64,000 bases of DNA from Halothiobacillus sp045689735 (GTDB lineage Bacteria; Pseudomonadota; Gammaproteobacteria; Halothiobacillales; Halothiobacillaceae). Shown one piece after another: positions 41,829 through 50,250 of the stretch; position 1 is the first letter of the stretch; the number at the start of each line of letters is the position of its first letter. A program made the translations under genes and the position numbers. The stretch is from positions 372,001-436,000 of the forward strand of contig NZ_CP142685.1 in the NCBI RefSeq assembly GCF_045689735.1, read 5' to 3'. Below the pieces are notes generated by a model. That model had not been told where the DNA came from, made no database searches, and saw only the letters and a program-made list of their open reading frames with translations.

Positions 41829-43116
41829 CCTGTTCCGCACCGCCGCCGTGCGGGTATTCGCCCTGGTTCTGGGGGTGCAGCTCATGGGCATGGCCATCTC
41901 CGGTTATTGGGTGGTATGGCCGCTGCTGAAATCCTCCGCGACGGATCTGGCCGCATTGATGGTACTTAGCGGGCAAACCTGGAATGAACTGCCGGACGCC
42001 GTACGGCCGGCTTATCTTGCGGAATTGACGACCGCCCACCGGCTGACCATCAGCCAGCCGACCAACCCGCTACCGGGGGTGGAAAGCCATCTGCCGGTGG
42101 TTCTGGTCTTGGCGCATGAATTATCGCGTCGGCTGGATGCGCCGGTGGTCGTCCACACCTGGCAGATGGGTGCGCAGCGCTGGTACGGGGCGGATCTGCC
42201 TTTTGCCGGCACGGTGTTGCGCCTGTCTTTTCCCGCAGAGCGGATTGGCACGAGACCGATCAATGCGTTGTTGGTGGTGTTGGCCGTGGTGCTGCTGGCC
42301 GGATTGCTGCCTGCGTTGATTCTCGCCCGTCAGCTCTCCCAACCCTTGGCGCGCCTCGGTCAAGCAGCGGAGGCCGTCGGTCGGGGAGAAACGCCCCAGG
42401 TTGATCTGGCGGATGCGCCCGCCGAACTTGCCGCGCTCGCCCGTCGCTTCAATATCATGAGCCAGGAAGTGCAACGACTGCTGCACAATCGCAGCCTGAT
42501 GCTGGCGGGGCTGAGTCACGACCTGCGCACGCCACTGGCACGGGCACGCATGGCGCTGGAGCTGGGGCGGGAAGACCCTGCCATGCTGTCGCGCATCGAG
42601 CAATATCTCGACGATTTGAACCATTTGATTCAGCAATACATTGACTTCGCCCGCAGCGGGCAGACGGTGCCACCCGAGGCGGATCAGCCGCTGTTGCCGC
42701 TCCTCAAGGCGCTTTGTCTTGAGGCGGGGGTCAGCTGGGGTGGCGATGGGTCGAGCGATGCCATCGCGGCGGATTACCGGGTGCCCGGCGCGCTGTTCAC
42801 CCGCATCCTGCGCAATTTGATCGACAACGCCCAGCATTATGGACGCCCGCCGATCGAAGTCCTTCTGACACGCACCCCGGACGCCTGGGTGCTGCATGTG
42901 CGCGATCATGGCACAGGTATTGCGCCCGCGCAGCGGGCGGCCTTGCTGGAGCCTTTTGCGCGCGGCGACACGGCACGCACGCAATCGGGCTCGGGGCTGG
43001 GTTTGGCGATCGTGACGCGGCTGTGTGCCGATTGCGGCTGGTCACTGGAACTCGATGACACGCCGGGTGGCGGTCTGTGGGTCAAAATCGGGTTGCCACT
43101 TGCGGATCGCGGATAA
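41812..43116 (+). CDS. Two-component sensor histidine kinase (EnvZ-like)
   Basis: A 434-residue inner-membrane kinase. First span at about 10-38, a periplasmic sensor loop of about 110 residues with no recognised domain, and second span at about 150-172. HAMP follows at about 172-226. The HisKA H-box LAGLSHDLRTPLARARM has the phosphoacceptor at His236, then the N-box NLIDNAQHYG, GTGIAP, and the G2 box GSGLGLAIV. The topology matches EnvZ or RstB. The ATG at 41812 lies inside the regulator gene. The 3' end overlaps the convergent hydrolase gene by 35 bases. Confidence 0.93.
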   Translation: MAAPRSLFRTAAVRVFALVLGVQLMGMAISGYWVVWPLLKSSATDLAALMVLSGQTWNELPDAVRPAYLAELTTAHRLTISQPTNPLPGVESHLPVVLVLAHELSRRLDAPVVVHTWQMGAQRWYGADLPFAGTVLRLSFPAERIGTRPINALLVVLAVVLLAGLLPALILARQLSQPLARLGQAAEAVGRGETPQVDLADAPAELAALARRFNIMSQEVQRLLHNRSLMLAGLSHDLRTPLARARMALELGREDPAMLSRIEQYLDDLNHLIQQYIDFARSGQTVPPEADQPLLPLLKALCLEAGVSWGGDGSSDAIAADYRVPGALFTRILRNLIDNAQHYGRPPIEVLLTRTPDAWVLHVRDHGTGIAPAQRAALLEPFARGDTARTQSGSGLGLAIVTRLCADCGWSLELDDTPGGGLWVKIGLPLADRG

Positions 43117-44020
43117 ATCGATCGATCGCCGCATTGATGCCTTGATCCCGGAACGACAAGAGATTAGAGACCACGCCGATCAGCCACTGGTGGCTCAAAT
43201 CCGGCACCATCCGGACCGATACCGGCGCCCCGTGGGTGCGCAAGGCGGCGGCGAGATGCCGGGTGTTTTTGGGCGCTACGATGGTGTCGGCGGTGCTCTC
43301 GATCAGCAGCATGGGCGGGCTCTGGCCGTCTACCCAATGAATTGGCTGAGTCTGGGCGAGATCGGGCTCGGCGGGCGAGAAAATGGCTTTGAGCGCTGGA
43401 TCAACCAGTGGCAGGAAATCATAGGGGCCACCCAAACCAATCACCCCCGCGAGATCGTGGCGGGCGAGCCCGACGGCGTGCAGATACTGCGGATCGAGCG
43501 CAAGCATTGCGGCGTTATAGGCTCCAGCGGAGTGGCCCATCAAAATCAAATGTTGTGGATTGCCGCCGTAGCGATCAATATGCGCGCGCACCCAGGCGAC
43601 CGCGTGGGCGCTATCGAATAAAAATTCGGGGTAGCGCACCGCCGGATACAGACGATAGTTCGGAATGGCGACCACGAAGCCGCGCGCCGCCAACGCCCGC
43701 CCGACGAAGGCGTACAGCGATTTATCACCTTCCTGCCAACTGCCGCCCCAGAAAAACACCACGACGGGGGCATCCTGCGCGTGCTCGGGTTGATAAATAT
43801 CCAACGACAGATGGTGCCCGTGATCAAATTGCAGATCATCATGCGTGCGGATATTTTGGCTTGGCGCGAGGGTGTTGAGCACCGTGATACCACTGCAACC
43901 CGATAGACCGAGCAGTGCCAAGACCAGCATCCAGCCGCGATGGAAATGACGGAATCGTCCAGCCCGGAGTCTTCCGGCTGCCCGGTGATCGGGTTTCCTG
44001 GGCGGGTTCTGTGGGCTCAT
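43082..44020 (-). CDS. Alpha/beta-hydrolase fold lipoprotein esterase
   Basis: A 312-residue putative esterase. After a basic 29-residue lead comes a hydrophobic stretch ending in the lipobox LSGC (MLVLALLGLSGC), predicting a lipoprotein. The hydrolase domain has an oxyanion motif variant FFWGGSW, nucleophile elbow GHSAGAYN, Asp in STADTIV and His in DLSHQW, a complete catalytic triad of the carboxylesterase/BD-FAE type. Substrate unknown. Its 3' end overlaps the kinase gene on the opposite strand by 35 bases. Confidence 0.85.
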   Translation of the reverse strand: MSPQNPPRKPDHRAAGRLRAGRFRHFHRGWMLVLALLGLSGCSGITVLNTLAPSQNIRTHDDLQFDHGHHLSLDIYQPEHAQDAPVVVFFWGGSWQEGDKSLYAFVGRALAARGFVVAIPNYRLYPAVRYPEFLFDSAHAVAWVRAHIDRYGGNPQHLILMGHSAGAYNAAMLALDPQYLHAVGLARHDLAGVIGLGGPYDFLPLVDPALKAIFSPAEPDLAQTQPIHWVDGQSPPMLLIESTADTIVAPKNTRHLAAALRTHGAPVSVRMVPDLSHQWLIGVVSNLLSFRDQGINAAIDRFIRDPQVATRF

Positions 44021-44186
44021 GCCCTGATCCTCGTGGCCTGCATCATCTTGCGTACCGAATTCAAAACACAGTCCAAGTAGTACGCGCCAGTGACTCGTTT
44101 GGTTGCGGCTTGGAAGAGAAAAGTTACGGTGGGTGACCGGCGGACCGGCGCAGAAATCGCGCTGAGCCGGTCAAGCGGGGTACATG

Positions 44187-44214
44187 AAAAAAACCGACCT
44201 GGCGCTCGATCGGT
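44187..44214 (-). terminator. Intrinsic terminator after rnt
   Basis: Read on the reverse strand, ACCGA pairs with TCGGT across a 12-base loop and runs into a seven-T tract, directly after the rnt stop codon. The stem is short, so efficiency is uncertain. Confidence 0.55.
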
Positions 44215-44216
44215 CG

Positions 44217-44948
44217 TCAGTCGCCGTCCGTGTCGATGGGGGCTTCAGAAGCGACCGCAGGCGCTGGGGGGCGCTGGCGCAGGGGCGCACGACCGCGTTC
44301 GGTGGAGAAATGATTGACGATTTTGCAGAACAGGGCGGCGGTTTGCTCGGCGTCATACAGTGCGGCATGCGCCTGGCTGCCGTCCCAGCCGATGCCGATG
44401 GCGTCCAGTGCCTTGGCGAGAACCGTTTCGCCGACCGCGAGGGCGGAGAGGGTGACGGTATCGAGCGTGGAAAACGGATGAAAGGGATTTTTCTTGTTAC
44501 CGGTCCGCGCGCAGGCCGCATTGATCACCGCCAGATCAAAGGCGGCATTGTGGCCGACGAGGATGGCACGGCGGGCACCGATCAGTTTGGTTCGCTGACG
44601 AATCGGCTGGAAGAACTGCGCGAGCGCCTCGGCTTCCGGTACCGCGCCACGAAACGGATGATCGACATCGATTCCATGGATTTTCATGGAATTTTCATTG
44701 AGGTTTGCCCCTTCGAACGGGGCGACATGCACCTGTACCCGATCGACGGGGATCAATTGTCCTTGGGCATCGACATCCAGAATGACGGCTGCAAGCTCCA
44801 GCAGGGCATCGGTTGCCGGATTCAGCCCCCCGGTCTCGACATCCACGACAACCGGCATAAAACCGCGAAAACGGCGGGCGATCGTCCAGGGTTGGTGTCC
44901 TGGGGCGTGTACGGCAGCGACCGTGGAAAAATCCGGCGAATCGTTCAC
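44217..44948 (-). CDS. rnt: Ribonuclease T (DEDDh 3'-5' exonuclease)
   Basis: Trims 3' ends of tRNA and other stable RNAs, removing the CCA end in turnover. The DEDDh exonuclease fold shows Exo I VVDVETGGLNPATDALLELA, Exo II GHNAAFDLAVINAA, and Exo III HAALYDAEQTA. The segment ENSMKIHGIDVDHPFR is typical of RNase T. Length 243 residues, with a 28-residue N-terminal extension and a Pro/Ala-rich C-terminal tail. Starts with GTG at 44948, 4 bases after the folD stop, so the two are coupled. A DnaQ-like exonuclease is a less likely reading. Confidence 0.9.
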   Translation of the reverse strand: MNDSPDFSTVAAVHAPGHQPWTIARRFRGFMPVVVDVETGGLNPATDALLELAAVILDVDAQGQLIPVDRVQVHVAPFEGANLNENSMKIHGIDVDHPFRGAVPEAEALAQFFQPIRQRTKLIGARRAILVGHNAAFDLAVINAACARTGNKKNPFHPFSTLDTVTLSALAVGETVLAKALDAIGIGWDGSQAHAALYDAEQTAALFCKIVNHFSTERGRAPLRQRPPAPAVASEAPIDTDGD

Positions 44949-44952
44949 GCGG

Positions 44953-45816
44953 TTACACCCGCAGCGCCAGATGAGCTTGCCAGGCTTGCAGGGTGTTGTG
45001 CATCAGCATGGCGATGGTCATCGGCCCGACACCGCCCGGCACCGGGCTGATCCAGCTGGCGCGTTCGGCGGCGGCGGCGAATTCGATATCGCCACACAGG
45101 CTGCCATCCTCGCGGCGGTGGATGCCCACATCCAGCACGATGGCACCCGGTTTGATCCATTCTCCTCGGATCAGCCCCGGCTTGCCCGCAGCGGCAATGA
45201 TCAGGTCAGCCCGTGCTACATGTCCTGCGAGATCGCGGGAAAACCGATGCACCACGGTGACGGTCGCGCCGGCTAACAGCAACTCTAGCGCCATGGGCCG
45301 CCCGACGATATTCGAGGCACCGACGACCAGTGCTTCAATGCCGTACAGGTCTACGCCCGTTGTTTCGATCAGCTTCATCACCCCAAACGGCGTGCAGGGA
45401 CGCAGCCCCGGCTGGCGAATGGCGAGGCGTCCCATGTTTTCTGGATGGAAGCCATCCACATCCTTGTGCGGGGCAATGCGGGCGATGACCTCGGCCGCAC
45501 TGAGCTGCGGCGGCAGTGGCAGTTGCACGAGGATGCCGTCGATCGACGGGTCGGCATTGCAGGCATCGATCAGCGCGTTGAGTTCGGCTTGGGTGGTGGA
45601 TGCGGGCAATTCATGGGCGAAGGAAGTGACGCCGACTTTTTGGCAGGTATTGCGCTTATTGCTGACATACACGCTGGACGCGGGGTCATCGCCGACTTGA
45701 ATCACGGCGAGCCCCGGTGGGCGGTGACCGGCCGCTACGGCCTCGGCGATTTGCCCCTGAAATTGGGCTTGCAATGATTGGGCGAGTGCCCGCCCGTCCA
45801 GCAGCTTGGCCGTCAT
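44953..45816 (-). CDS. folD: Bifunctional methylene-THF dehydrogenase/methenyl-THF cyclohydrolase
   Basis: Interconverts methylene-THF and formyl-THF with NADP, feeding purine and formyl-Met synthesis. The 287-residue protein has the catalytic Tyr/Lys segment YVSNKRNTCQKVG at about residues 49-61, the signature GILVQLPLPPQL, the KDVDGFHPENMG motif, and the NADP-binding VVGASNIVGRPMALELL. The C-terminal SPVPGGVGPMTIAMLMHNT is invariant in the family. Followed closely by rnt on the same strand. Confidence 0.98.
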   Translation of the reverse strand: MTAKLLDGRALAQSLQAQFQGQIAEAVAAGHRPPGLAVIQVGDDPASSVYVSNKRNTCQKVGVTSFAHELPASTTQAELNALIDACNADPSIDGILVQLPLPPQLSAAEVIARIAPHKDVDGFHPENMGRLAIRQPGLRPCTPFGVMKLIETTGVDLYGIEALVVGASNIVGRPMALELLLAGATVTVVHRFSRDLAGHVARADLIIAAAGKPGLIRGEWIKPGAIVLDVGIHRREDGSLCGDIEFAAAAERASWISPVPGGVGPMTIAMLMHNTLQAWQAHLALRV

Positions 45817-45903
45817 GAAACTTCCTCAGAAAAAATTGGCCGTGATTTTCGCACGCCAGCCAACGACCGGACAAATGCCGTCGGACAAATAGTCGGGGCG
45901 CGC

Positions 45904-46368
45904 TTAAATGAGATGCTCGGAGGATTGAGGTTCGGATTTGCTGGGACGAACGACGAGACTCGCGCCCTCGACGCCGGTGACGGTAACTTGAGCGCCGGCG
46001 GGGGTGTCCGTGCCGATGACTCGCCAGCGGGAATCCCCGATATGCAGCCAGCCGACGCCATTGACGATCGGCGCTTCGAGCGTGAATTGGCGACCGAGGT
46101 ATTGATCTCCGCGTTTGTTCAGCGTGGGGCGGTCACTGGTCTGCCGCTGCGGGCGGAACAGGCGCCGGCCGATCAGCAGGGCGATGATCGACAACGCAGC
46201 AAACAGAGCGATTTCTATGGGCCAGATCAGGCTGGGCAGAACGAACGCGATTCCCCCCACCGCGAGCGCCGCCACCCCGAGCCAGAGAAAAAAACTCGAC
46301 GGGGCAAAAATCTCGACGACGATCAGCAGTAGGCCGAGAATCCACCAGCCCCAATAATCCCAGTTCAT
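45904..46368 (-). CDS. NfeD-like membrane protein
   Basis: A 154-residue inner-membrane protein. It has three hydrophobic segments within residues 5-68 (WWILGLLLIVVEIFAPSSFF, then ALAVGGIAFVLPSLI and ALFAALSIIALLIGR). A soluble C-terminal OB-fold (about 85-150) carries LGRQFTLEAP and GDSRWRVIGTDTPAGAQV, the NfeD signature. Family members pair with stomatin/QmcA-type proteins, which fits: qmcA is two genes upstream in the same operon. Confidence 0.88.
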   Translation of the reverse strand: MNWDYWGWWILGLLLIVVEIFAPSSFFLWLGVAALAVGGIAFVLPSLIWPIEIALFAALSIIALLIGRRLFRPQRQTSDRPTLNKRGDQYLGRQFTLEAPIVNGVGWLHIGDSRWRVIGTDTPAGAQVTVTGVEGASLVVRPSKSEPQSSEHLI

Positions 46369-46381
46369 GGTCGGGCTCCCG

Positions 46382-46735
46382 TCATTGGCGGATTTCCCAG
46401 CCGTCGTTGCCCTTCACCAGGTGCAGTTGTTTGGTCGTGGTCTGTTCCCCGGCCATCGGCGTCTTGACTTTGAGTTCGACGGTGCAGTCATAGCCTTTTT
46501 CGGCGGAATCCTTTTTGCATTCCTGTACTTTGACCGCGTGGATTTCCACGGCCGACATCATTGCGGCCACCATCTTGCCAGCCGTTTCCCCGCCCTGGGA
46601 TTGTGCTTCCTTGACCGCTTTTTGCATGCCATCTTTCAGCGCTTTTTCGACATCGGCGGAACTCGGTCCACTGGAGCAGGCGGTGATCAGGAATGGCAGG
46701 GCGGCGAGGGCGAGGAGGGTCGAGCGAGCGATCAT
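46382..46735 (-). CDS. Small lipoprotein between qmcA and nfeD
   Basis: A 117-residue protein with a lipobox ITACSS (signal MIARSTLLALAALPFLITAC), so a predicted lipoprotein. The mature part has an amphipathic helix (DVEKALKDGMQKAVKEAQSQ), then a small beta-rich region with two cysteines (QECKKDSAEKGYDC) that could form a disulfide, ending GNDGWEIRQ. No named family recognised. Its place inside the qmcA-nfeD operon suggests a link to that membrane complex, but this is inference. Confidence 0.7.
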   Translation of the reverse strand: MIARSTLLALAALPFLITACSSGPSSADVEKALKDGMQKAVKEAQSQGGETAGKMVAAMMSAVEIHAVKVQECKKDSAEKGYDCTVELKVKTPMAGEQTTTKQLHLVKGNDGWEIRQ

Positions 46736-46779
46736 GGTGGCTTTCCTTAGGTTCTGAACGAATTTGTTGGATTTTCCGG

Positions 46780-47691
46780 TTATTTTCCGGTTTTGAATGC
46801 TTCTTTGGCGAGTTCGGCAATGCCTTCCAGCGAACCGAGCACGCTGCTGGCCTCGACCGGCAGCATGATGACTTTTTGATTCGGTGCGGTGGACACCGCT
46901 TGAAAGGCTTCAATGTATTTCGTCGCGACGAAGTAGTTGATGGCCTGCACATTCCCGGCGGCGATGGCCTCGCTCACGGATTTGGTGGCGAAGGCTTCGG
47001 CCTGCGCCAGTCGTTCGCGCGCCTCGGCCTCGCGGAATGCGGCTTCCCGCTGCCCCTCGGCCTGCAGGATTTGCGATTGTTTTTCGCCTTCCGCTTTGAG
47101 AATCGCGGCCTGACGCAAGCCCTCGGCTTCGAGGATATTCGCCCGTTTGTCGCGCTCGGCTTTCATTTGCCGCGCCATGGCATTAACGAGGTCAGCCGGC
47201 GGGGTGATGTCCTTGATTTCGATGCGGGTGATCTTGGTGCCCCAGGGCGTGGTGGCCTCATCGACCACGGCCAGCAGGCGACTGTTGATGTCGTCCCGGC
47301 GGGAGAGAATCTCGTCGAGATCCATCGAGCCCATCACATTGCGGATATTGGTGATGACGAGATTGAGGATGGCGTAATCGAGTTGATGCACCTCGTAGGC
47401 GGCGCGGGCGGGGTCGAGGACTTGAAAGAACACCACGCCATCGACCTTGATCATGGCATTGTCGCGGGTGATGATTTCCTGCGAGGCGACATCGAGCACC
47501 TGTTCCATCACATTGATTCTTCTGCCAATTTTATCAATGTAGGGCACGATCAGATTTAGCCCCGGCTCCAGTGTGCGGGTGTAGCGCCCGAAGCGCTCGA
47601 CCGTCCACATCATCCCCTGGGGCACCTGCTTGACCCCGGCAAAAATTGTGGCGGCGGCCAAGACCAACAGCACAATCGCAAATGTTCCCAT
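46780..47691 (-). CDS. qmcA: SPFH/stomatin-family membrane protein QmcA
   Basis: A 303-residue stomatin-like protein with one N-terminal span (FAIVLLVLAAATIFAGV). The SPFH/PHB domain at about 20-190 has the motifs VERFGRYTRTLEPGLNLIVPYID, QEIITRDNAMIKVDGVV and TKITRIEIKDITPP. An alanine/glutamate-rich coiled coil (about 195-250) follows, with oligomerising repeats. QmcA proteins form large membrane ring assemblies and act with FtsH-type proteases in some bacteria. The ATG at 47691 with GGAGAG upstream is preferred over the longer frame to 47751. First gene of the qmcA-lipoprotein-nfeD operon. Confidence 0.93.
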   Translation of the reverse strand: MGTFAIVLLVLAAATIFAGVKQVPQGMMWTVERFGRYTRTLEPGLNLIVPYIDKIGRRINVMEQVLDVASQEIITRDNAMIKVDGVVFFQVLDPARAAYEVHQLDYAILNLVITNIRNVMGSMDLDEILSRRDDINSRLLAVVDEATTPWGTKITRIEIKDITPPADLVNAMARQMKAERDKRANILEAEGLRQAAILKAEGEKQSQILQAEGQREAAFREAEARERLAQAEAFATKSVSEAIAAGNVQAINYFVATKYIEAFQAVSTAPNQKVIMLPVEASSVLGSLEGIAELAKEAFKTGK

Positions 47692-47813
47692 GTCTGCTCT
47701 CCGTAGAATGAACCAGATTAGGCGACCGGCGGCGGCATGCCCGCAGCCCACCGGATGCCGCTCACCTTAGCACGGCTTGATTCCGGTTCTTTGACATTTG
47801 CCAGAAGATTACA

Positions 47814-47839
47814 TCGCCTGGCGTGTTGTTGTCAGGCGA
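47814..47839. terminator. Hairpin between metF and qmcA
   Basis: TCGCCTG (47814-47820) pairs with CAGGCGA (47833-47839), 18 bases after the metF stop on the reverse strand. There is no U-tract, so it may be a weak or Rho-assisted terminator or a 3' stabiliser. Confidence 0.45.
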
Positions 47840-47856
47840 ACCGATCGATTGGGTCA

Positions 47857-48699
47857 TCAGGTTGGAACGATGCCCGCATCTCGGCAAATGGCGAGGGTCG
47901 GCTCGGCCTGATTCATGGTGTAAAAATGCAACGCCGGAGCGCCTTCCGCGATCAGCCGTGCGGTTAACTCCACCACGACATCGTGTCCGAACGCGCGCAG
48001 GCTCGGCAAATCATCGCCAAAGGCTTCCAGCCGTTTGCGTAGCCAGCGCGGCAAGTCCGCACCACAGGCGTCCGAAAACCGCGCCAGTTGGGTGTAGTTG
48101 CTGATCGGCATAATGCCCGGCACGATGGGGATGTCGATCTGCATTTTTTCGCAGTCATCGACGAACCGGCTGTAGGCTTCGATCGAGTAGAAATACTGGG
48201 TGATCGCGCCATCCGCACCGGCATCGACCTTCTGCTTGAAGTGGCGTAAATCGGCCTCGGCATTGGCGGCTTGCGGATGGAACTCCGGATAGGCGGCGAC
48301 TTCAATATGGAAGTGGTGGCCGCTGTGCTGGCGGATGAACGCCACCAGTTCGCTGGCGAAACGAAAATCGCCGGGATCGCGCATTCCGGAGGGCAAATCC
48401 CCGCGCAGGGCGACGATGCGGCGGATGCCTTGCGCCTGGTAGTCATCCAGAATCGCCGCGATGCCCTCGCGCGTCGAACCGATGCAGGAGAGGTGGGGGG
48501 CGGCGGGGATGCCAGAATCCCGCTGAATGGCCGTGACCGTGGCAAAACTGCGTTCCTGGGTCGAGCCGCCGGCACCATAGGTCACCGAAAAGTATTCGGG
48601 CGCGAGGCTGCGGGCGAGCTGCTCCGCCACGCCCATGAGCTTGCTGGCCCCCTCGTCCGATTTGGGGGGGAAGAATTCGCAGGACAACGCAATGCTCAT
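47857..48699 (-). CDS. metF: Methylenetetrahydrofolate reductase
   Basis: FAD enzyme making methyl-THF for methionine synthesis. The 280-residue (beta/alpha)8 barrel starts SIALSCEFFPPKSDEGASKL with the catalytic glutamate of CEFFPPK. SVTYGAGGSTQERSF is at about residues 40-54, then AAPHLSCIGSTREGI, RRIVALRGDLP and DAGADGAITQYFYSIEAY, and PIVPGIMPISNYTQLARFS holds the folate region. It lies 10 bases after ahcY on the same strand, so it is under the same SAH riboswitch. Confidence 0.97.
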   Translation of the reverse strand: MSIALSCEFFPPKSDEGASKLMGVAEQLARSLAPEYFSVTYGAGGSTQERSFATVTAIQRDSGIPAAPHLSCIGSTREGIAAILDDYQAQGIRRIVALRGDLPSGMRDPGDFRFASELVAFIRQHSGHHFHIEVAAYPEFHPQAANAEADLRHFKQKVDAGADGAITQYFYSIEAYSRFVDDCEKMQIDIPIVPGIMPISNYTQLARFSDACGADLPRWLRKRLEAFGDDLPSLRAFGHDVVVELTARLIAEGAPALHFYTMNQAEPTLAICRDAGIVPT

Positions 48700-48709
48700 G
48701 GTTCCGTCC

Positions 48710-50104
48710 TCAGTAACGGTAGCTGTCCGGCTTGTACGGGCCTTCGAGCGGCACGCCGAGGTAGTCGGCCTGGGCAGAAGTCATGCGGGTGATGACGCCG
48801 CCAAAGCCTTCGACCATATAGCGCGCCACTTCCTCGTCCAGCGCCTTGGGCAGCACGGTCACACTCAGGTGCGCAGGCTTGTCGCTGGCCGGGAGGTCGG
48901 CAAAACGGGCGGCGTAGAGGTGGATCTGCGCCAAGACTTGGTTGGCGAATGAGCCGTCCATGATGCGGCTCGGGTGACCCGTGGCATTGCCGAGGTTCAC
49001 CAGACGACCTTCGGAGAGCAGAATCAGGTAGTCATCGCTGGCAAGGTTAGGCGCTTGTCCCGCTTGGGTGTCGCGGTAAACCTTATGGACTTGCGGCTTG
49101 ATCTCTTCCCACGCCCAGCTCTTGCGCATAAAGGCGGTGTCGATTTCGTTGTCGAAGTGGCCGATATTGCTGACCACGGCACCTTTTTTCAGTGCCTTGA
49201 GCATGGGGGCATCGCAGACATTGACATTGCCGGTGGTGGTGACGATCAGGTCGATCTTGCCGAGCAGCGCCTTGTCCACGCAGGCATCCGAGCCGTCGTT
49301 CACCCCATTGAGGTAGGGCGAAACCAGCTCGTAACCATCCATGCAGGCTTGCATGGCGCAGATGGGATCGATCTCGGAGACTTTGACGATCATGCCTTCC
49401 TGCCGGAGTGAGGCGGCAGAACCTTTGCCGACATCCCCGTAGCCGATGACCAACGCCTGCTTGCCGGAGAGCAGGTGATCGGTCGCGCGTTTGATGGCGT
49501 CGTTGAGCGAGTGGCGGCAGCCGTATTTGTTGTCGTTTTTGCTCTTGGTGACCGAGTCGTTGACATTGATGGCAGGAATTTTGAGCGTGCCCGCCTTGAG
49601 CATGTCCCACAGGCGATGCACGCCGGTGGTGGTTTCCTCCGAGACGCCGTGGATGGCGGCCAGTAATTCGGGGTGCTTGGTGTGGATGTGCCCGGTCAGA
49701 TCGCCGCCGTCGTCCAGAATGAGGTTCGGCGTCCAGCCGTTCGGTCCGGTCACGGTCTGCTCGATGCACCACCAGTATTCGTCCTCGGTCTCGCCCTTCC
49801 AGGCGAACACCGGGATGCCAGCAGCGGCGATCGCGGCGGCGGCGTGATCCTGAGTGGAGAAAATGTTACAAGACGACCAGCGTACCGAAGCGCCCAGATC
49901 GACCAGGGTTTCGATCAGCACGGCGGTCTGGATGGTCATGTGCAGCGAGCCGACAATGCGCGCGCCCGCAAGCGGTTGTGACGCCTTGTATTTGCGGCGG
50001 ATCGCCATCAGCGCGGGCATTTCCGTTTCCGCAATACGGATTTCACGACGGCCATAATCGGCCAGCGAAAGGTCGGCGACTTTGTAATCAGGGGTGTGTG
50101 TCAT
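48710..50104 (-). CDS. ahcY: S-adenosylhomocysteine hydrolase
   Basis: Hydrolyses S-adenosylhomocysteine to adenosine and homocysteine, relieving product inhibition of methyltransferases. The 464-residue protein has NVNDSVTKSKNDNKYGCR with the active-site lysine and asparagine, the NAD-binding VIGYGDVGKGSAASLRQ, the GHFDNEID motif, and the C-terminal PYKPDSYRY that closes the NAD site. The frame is open to 50194, but that part overlaps the riboswitch. The ATG at 50104 with ACGGAGAACG upstream is the true start. Transcription is controlled by the SAH riboswitch ahead of it. Confidence 0.98.
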   Translation of the reverse strand: MTHTPDYKVADLSLADYGRREIRIAETEMPALMAIRRKYKASQPLAGARIVGSLHMTIQTAVLIETLVDLGASVRWSSCNIFSTQDHAAAAIAAAGIPVFAWKGETEDEYWWCIEQTVTGPNGWTPNLILDDGGDLTGHIHTKHPELLAAIHGVSEETTTGVHRLWDMLKAGTLKIPAINVNDSVTKSKNDNKYGCRHSLNDAIKRATDHLLSGKQALVIGYGDVGKGSAASLRQEGMIVKVSEIDPICAMQACMDGYELVSPYLNGVNDGSDACVDKALLGKIDLIVTTTGNVNVCDAPMLKALKKGAVVSNIGHFDNEIDTAFMRKSWAWEEIKPQVHKVYRDTQAGQAPNLASDDYLILLSEGRLVNLGNATGHPSRIMDGSFANQVLAQIHLYAARFADLPASDKPAHLSVTVLPKALDEEVARYMVEGFGGVITRMTSAQADYLGVPLEGPYKPDSYRY

Positions 50105-50123
50105 GGCTCGTTCTCCGTTCAAC

Positions 50124-50151
50124 AAAAAACCTGCACGGACAGAGCAGGTTT
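50124..50151 (-). terminator. Intrinsic terminator of the SAH riboswitch expression platform
   Basis: On the reverse strand, AAACCTGC pairs with GCAGGTTT around a 9-base loop and ends in a six-T run, between the aptamer and the ahcY ribosome binding site. It follows the aptamer's last conserved strand by only a few bases, the layout expected for ligand-controlled read-through. Confidence 0.8.
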
Positions 50152-50152
50152 C

Positions 50153-50235
50153 GGTGAGCGCCGTTGAACAGAAAACCGGCGGCTCAAGCCTCATTTCTGC
50201 ACGAGGCAGAAATTGCAGCGCTCCTTGAGCCGCCG
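50153..50235 (-). promoter_or_regulatory. S-adenosylhomocysteine riboswitch (aptamer)
   Basis: On the reverse strand the 5' arm CGGCGGCTCAAG (50235-50224) pairs perfectly, 12 bp, with CTTGAGCCGCCG (50188-50177). Just inside it is the conserved GGAGCGCTGCAA. An internal hairpin follows, ATTTCTGC/GCAGAAAT (50193-50213 on the forward scale), then TGAGGC. The downstream strand GGCGCTCACC (50162-50153) supplies GCGCTC, which pairs with GAGCGC (50223-50218) to form the pseudoknot. This order and these conserved bases fit the SAH riboswitch family, which turns on ahcY and metF or metE when SAH accumulates. Confidence 0.93.
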
Positions 50236-50250
50236 ATTGGATGCAACAGA

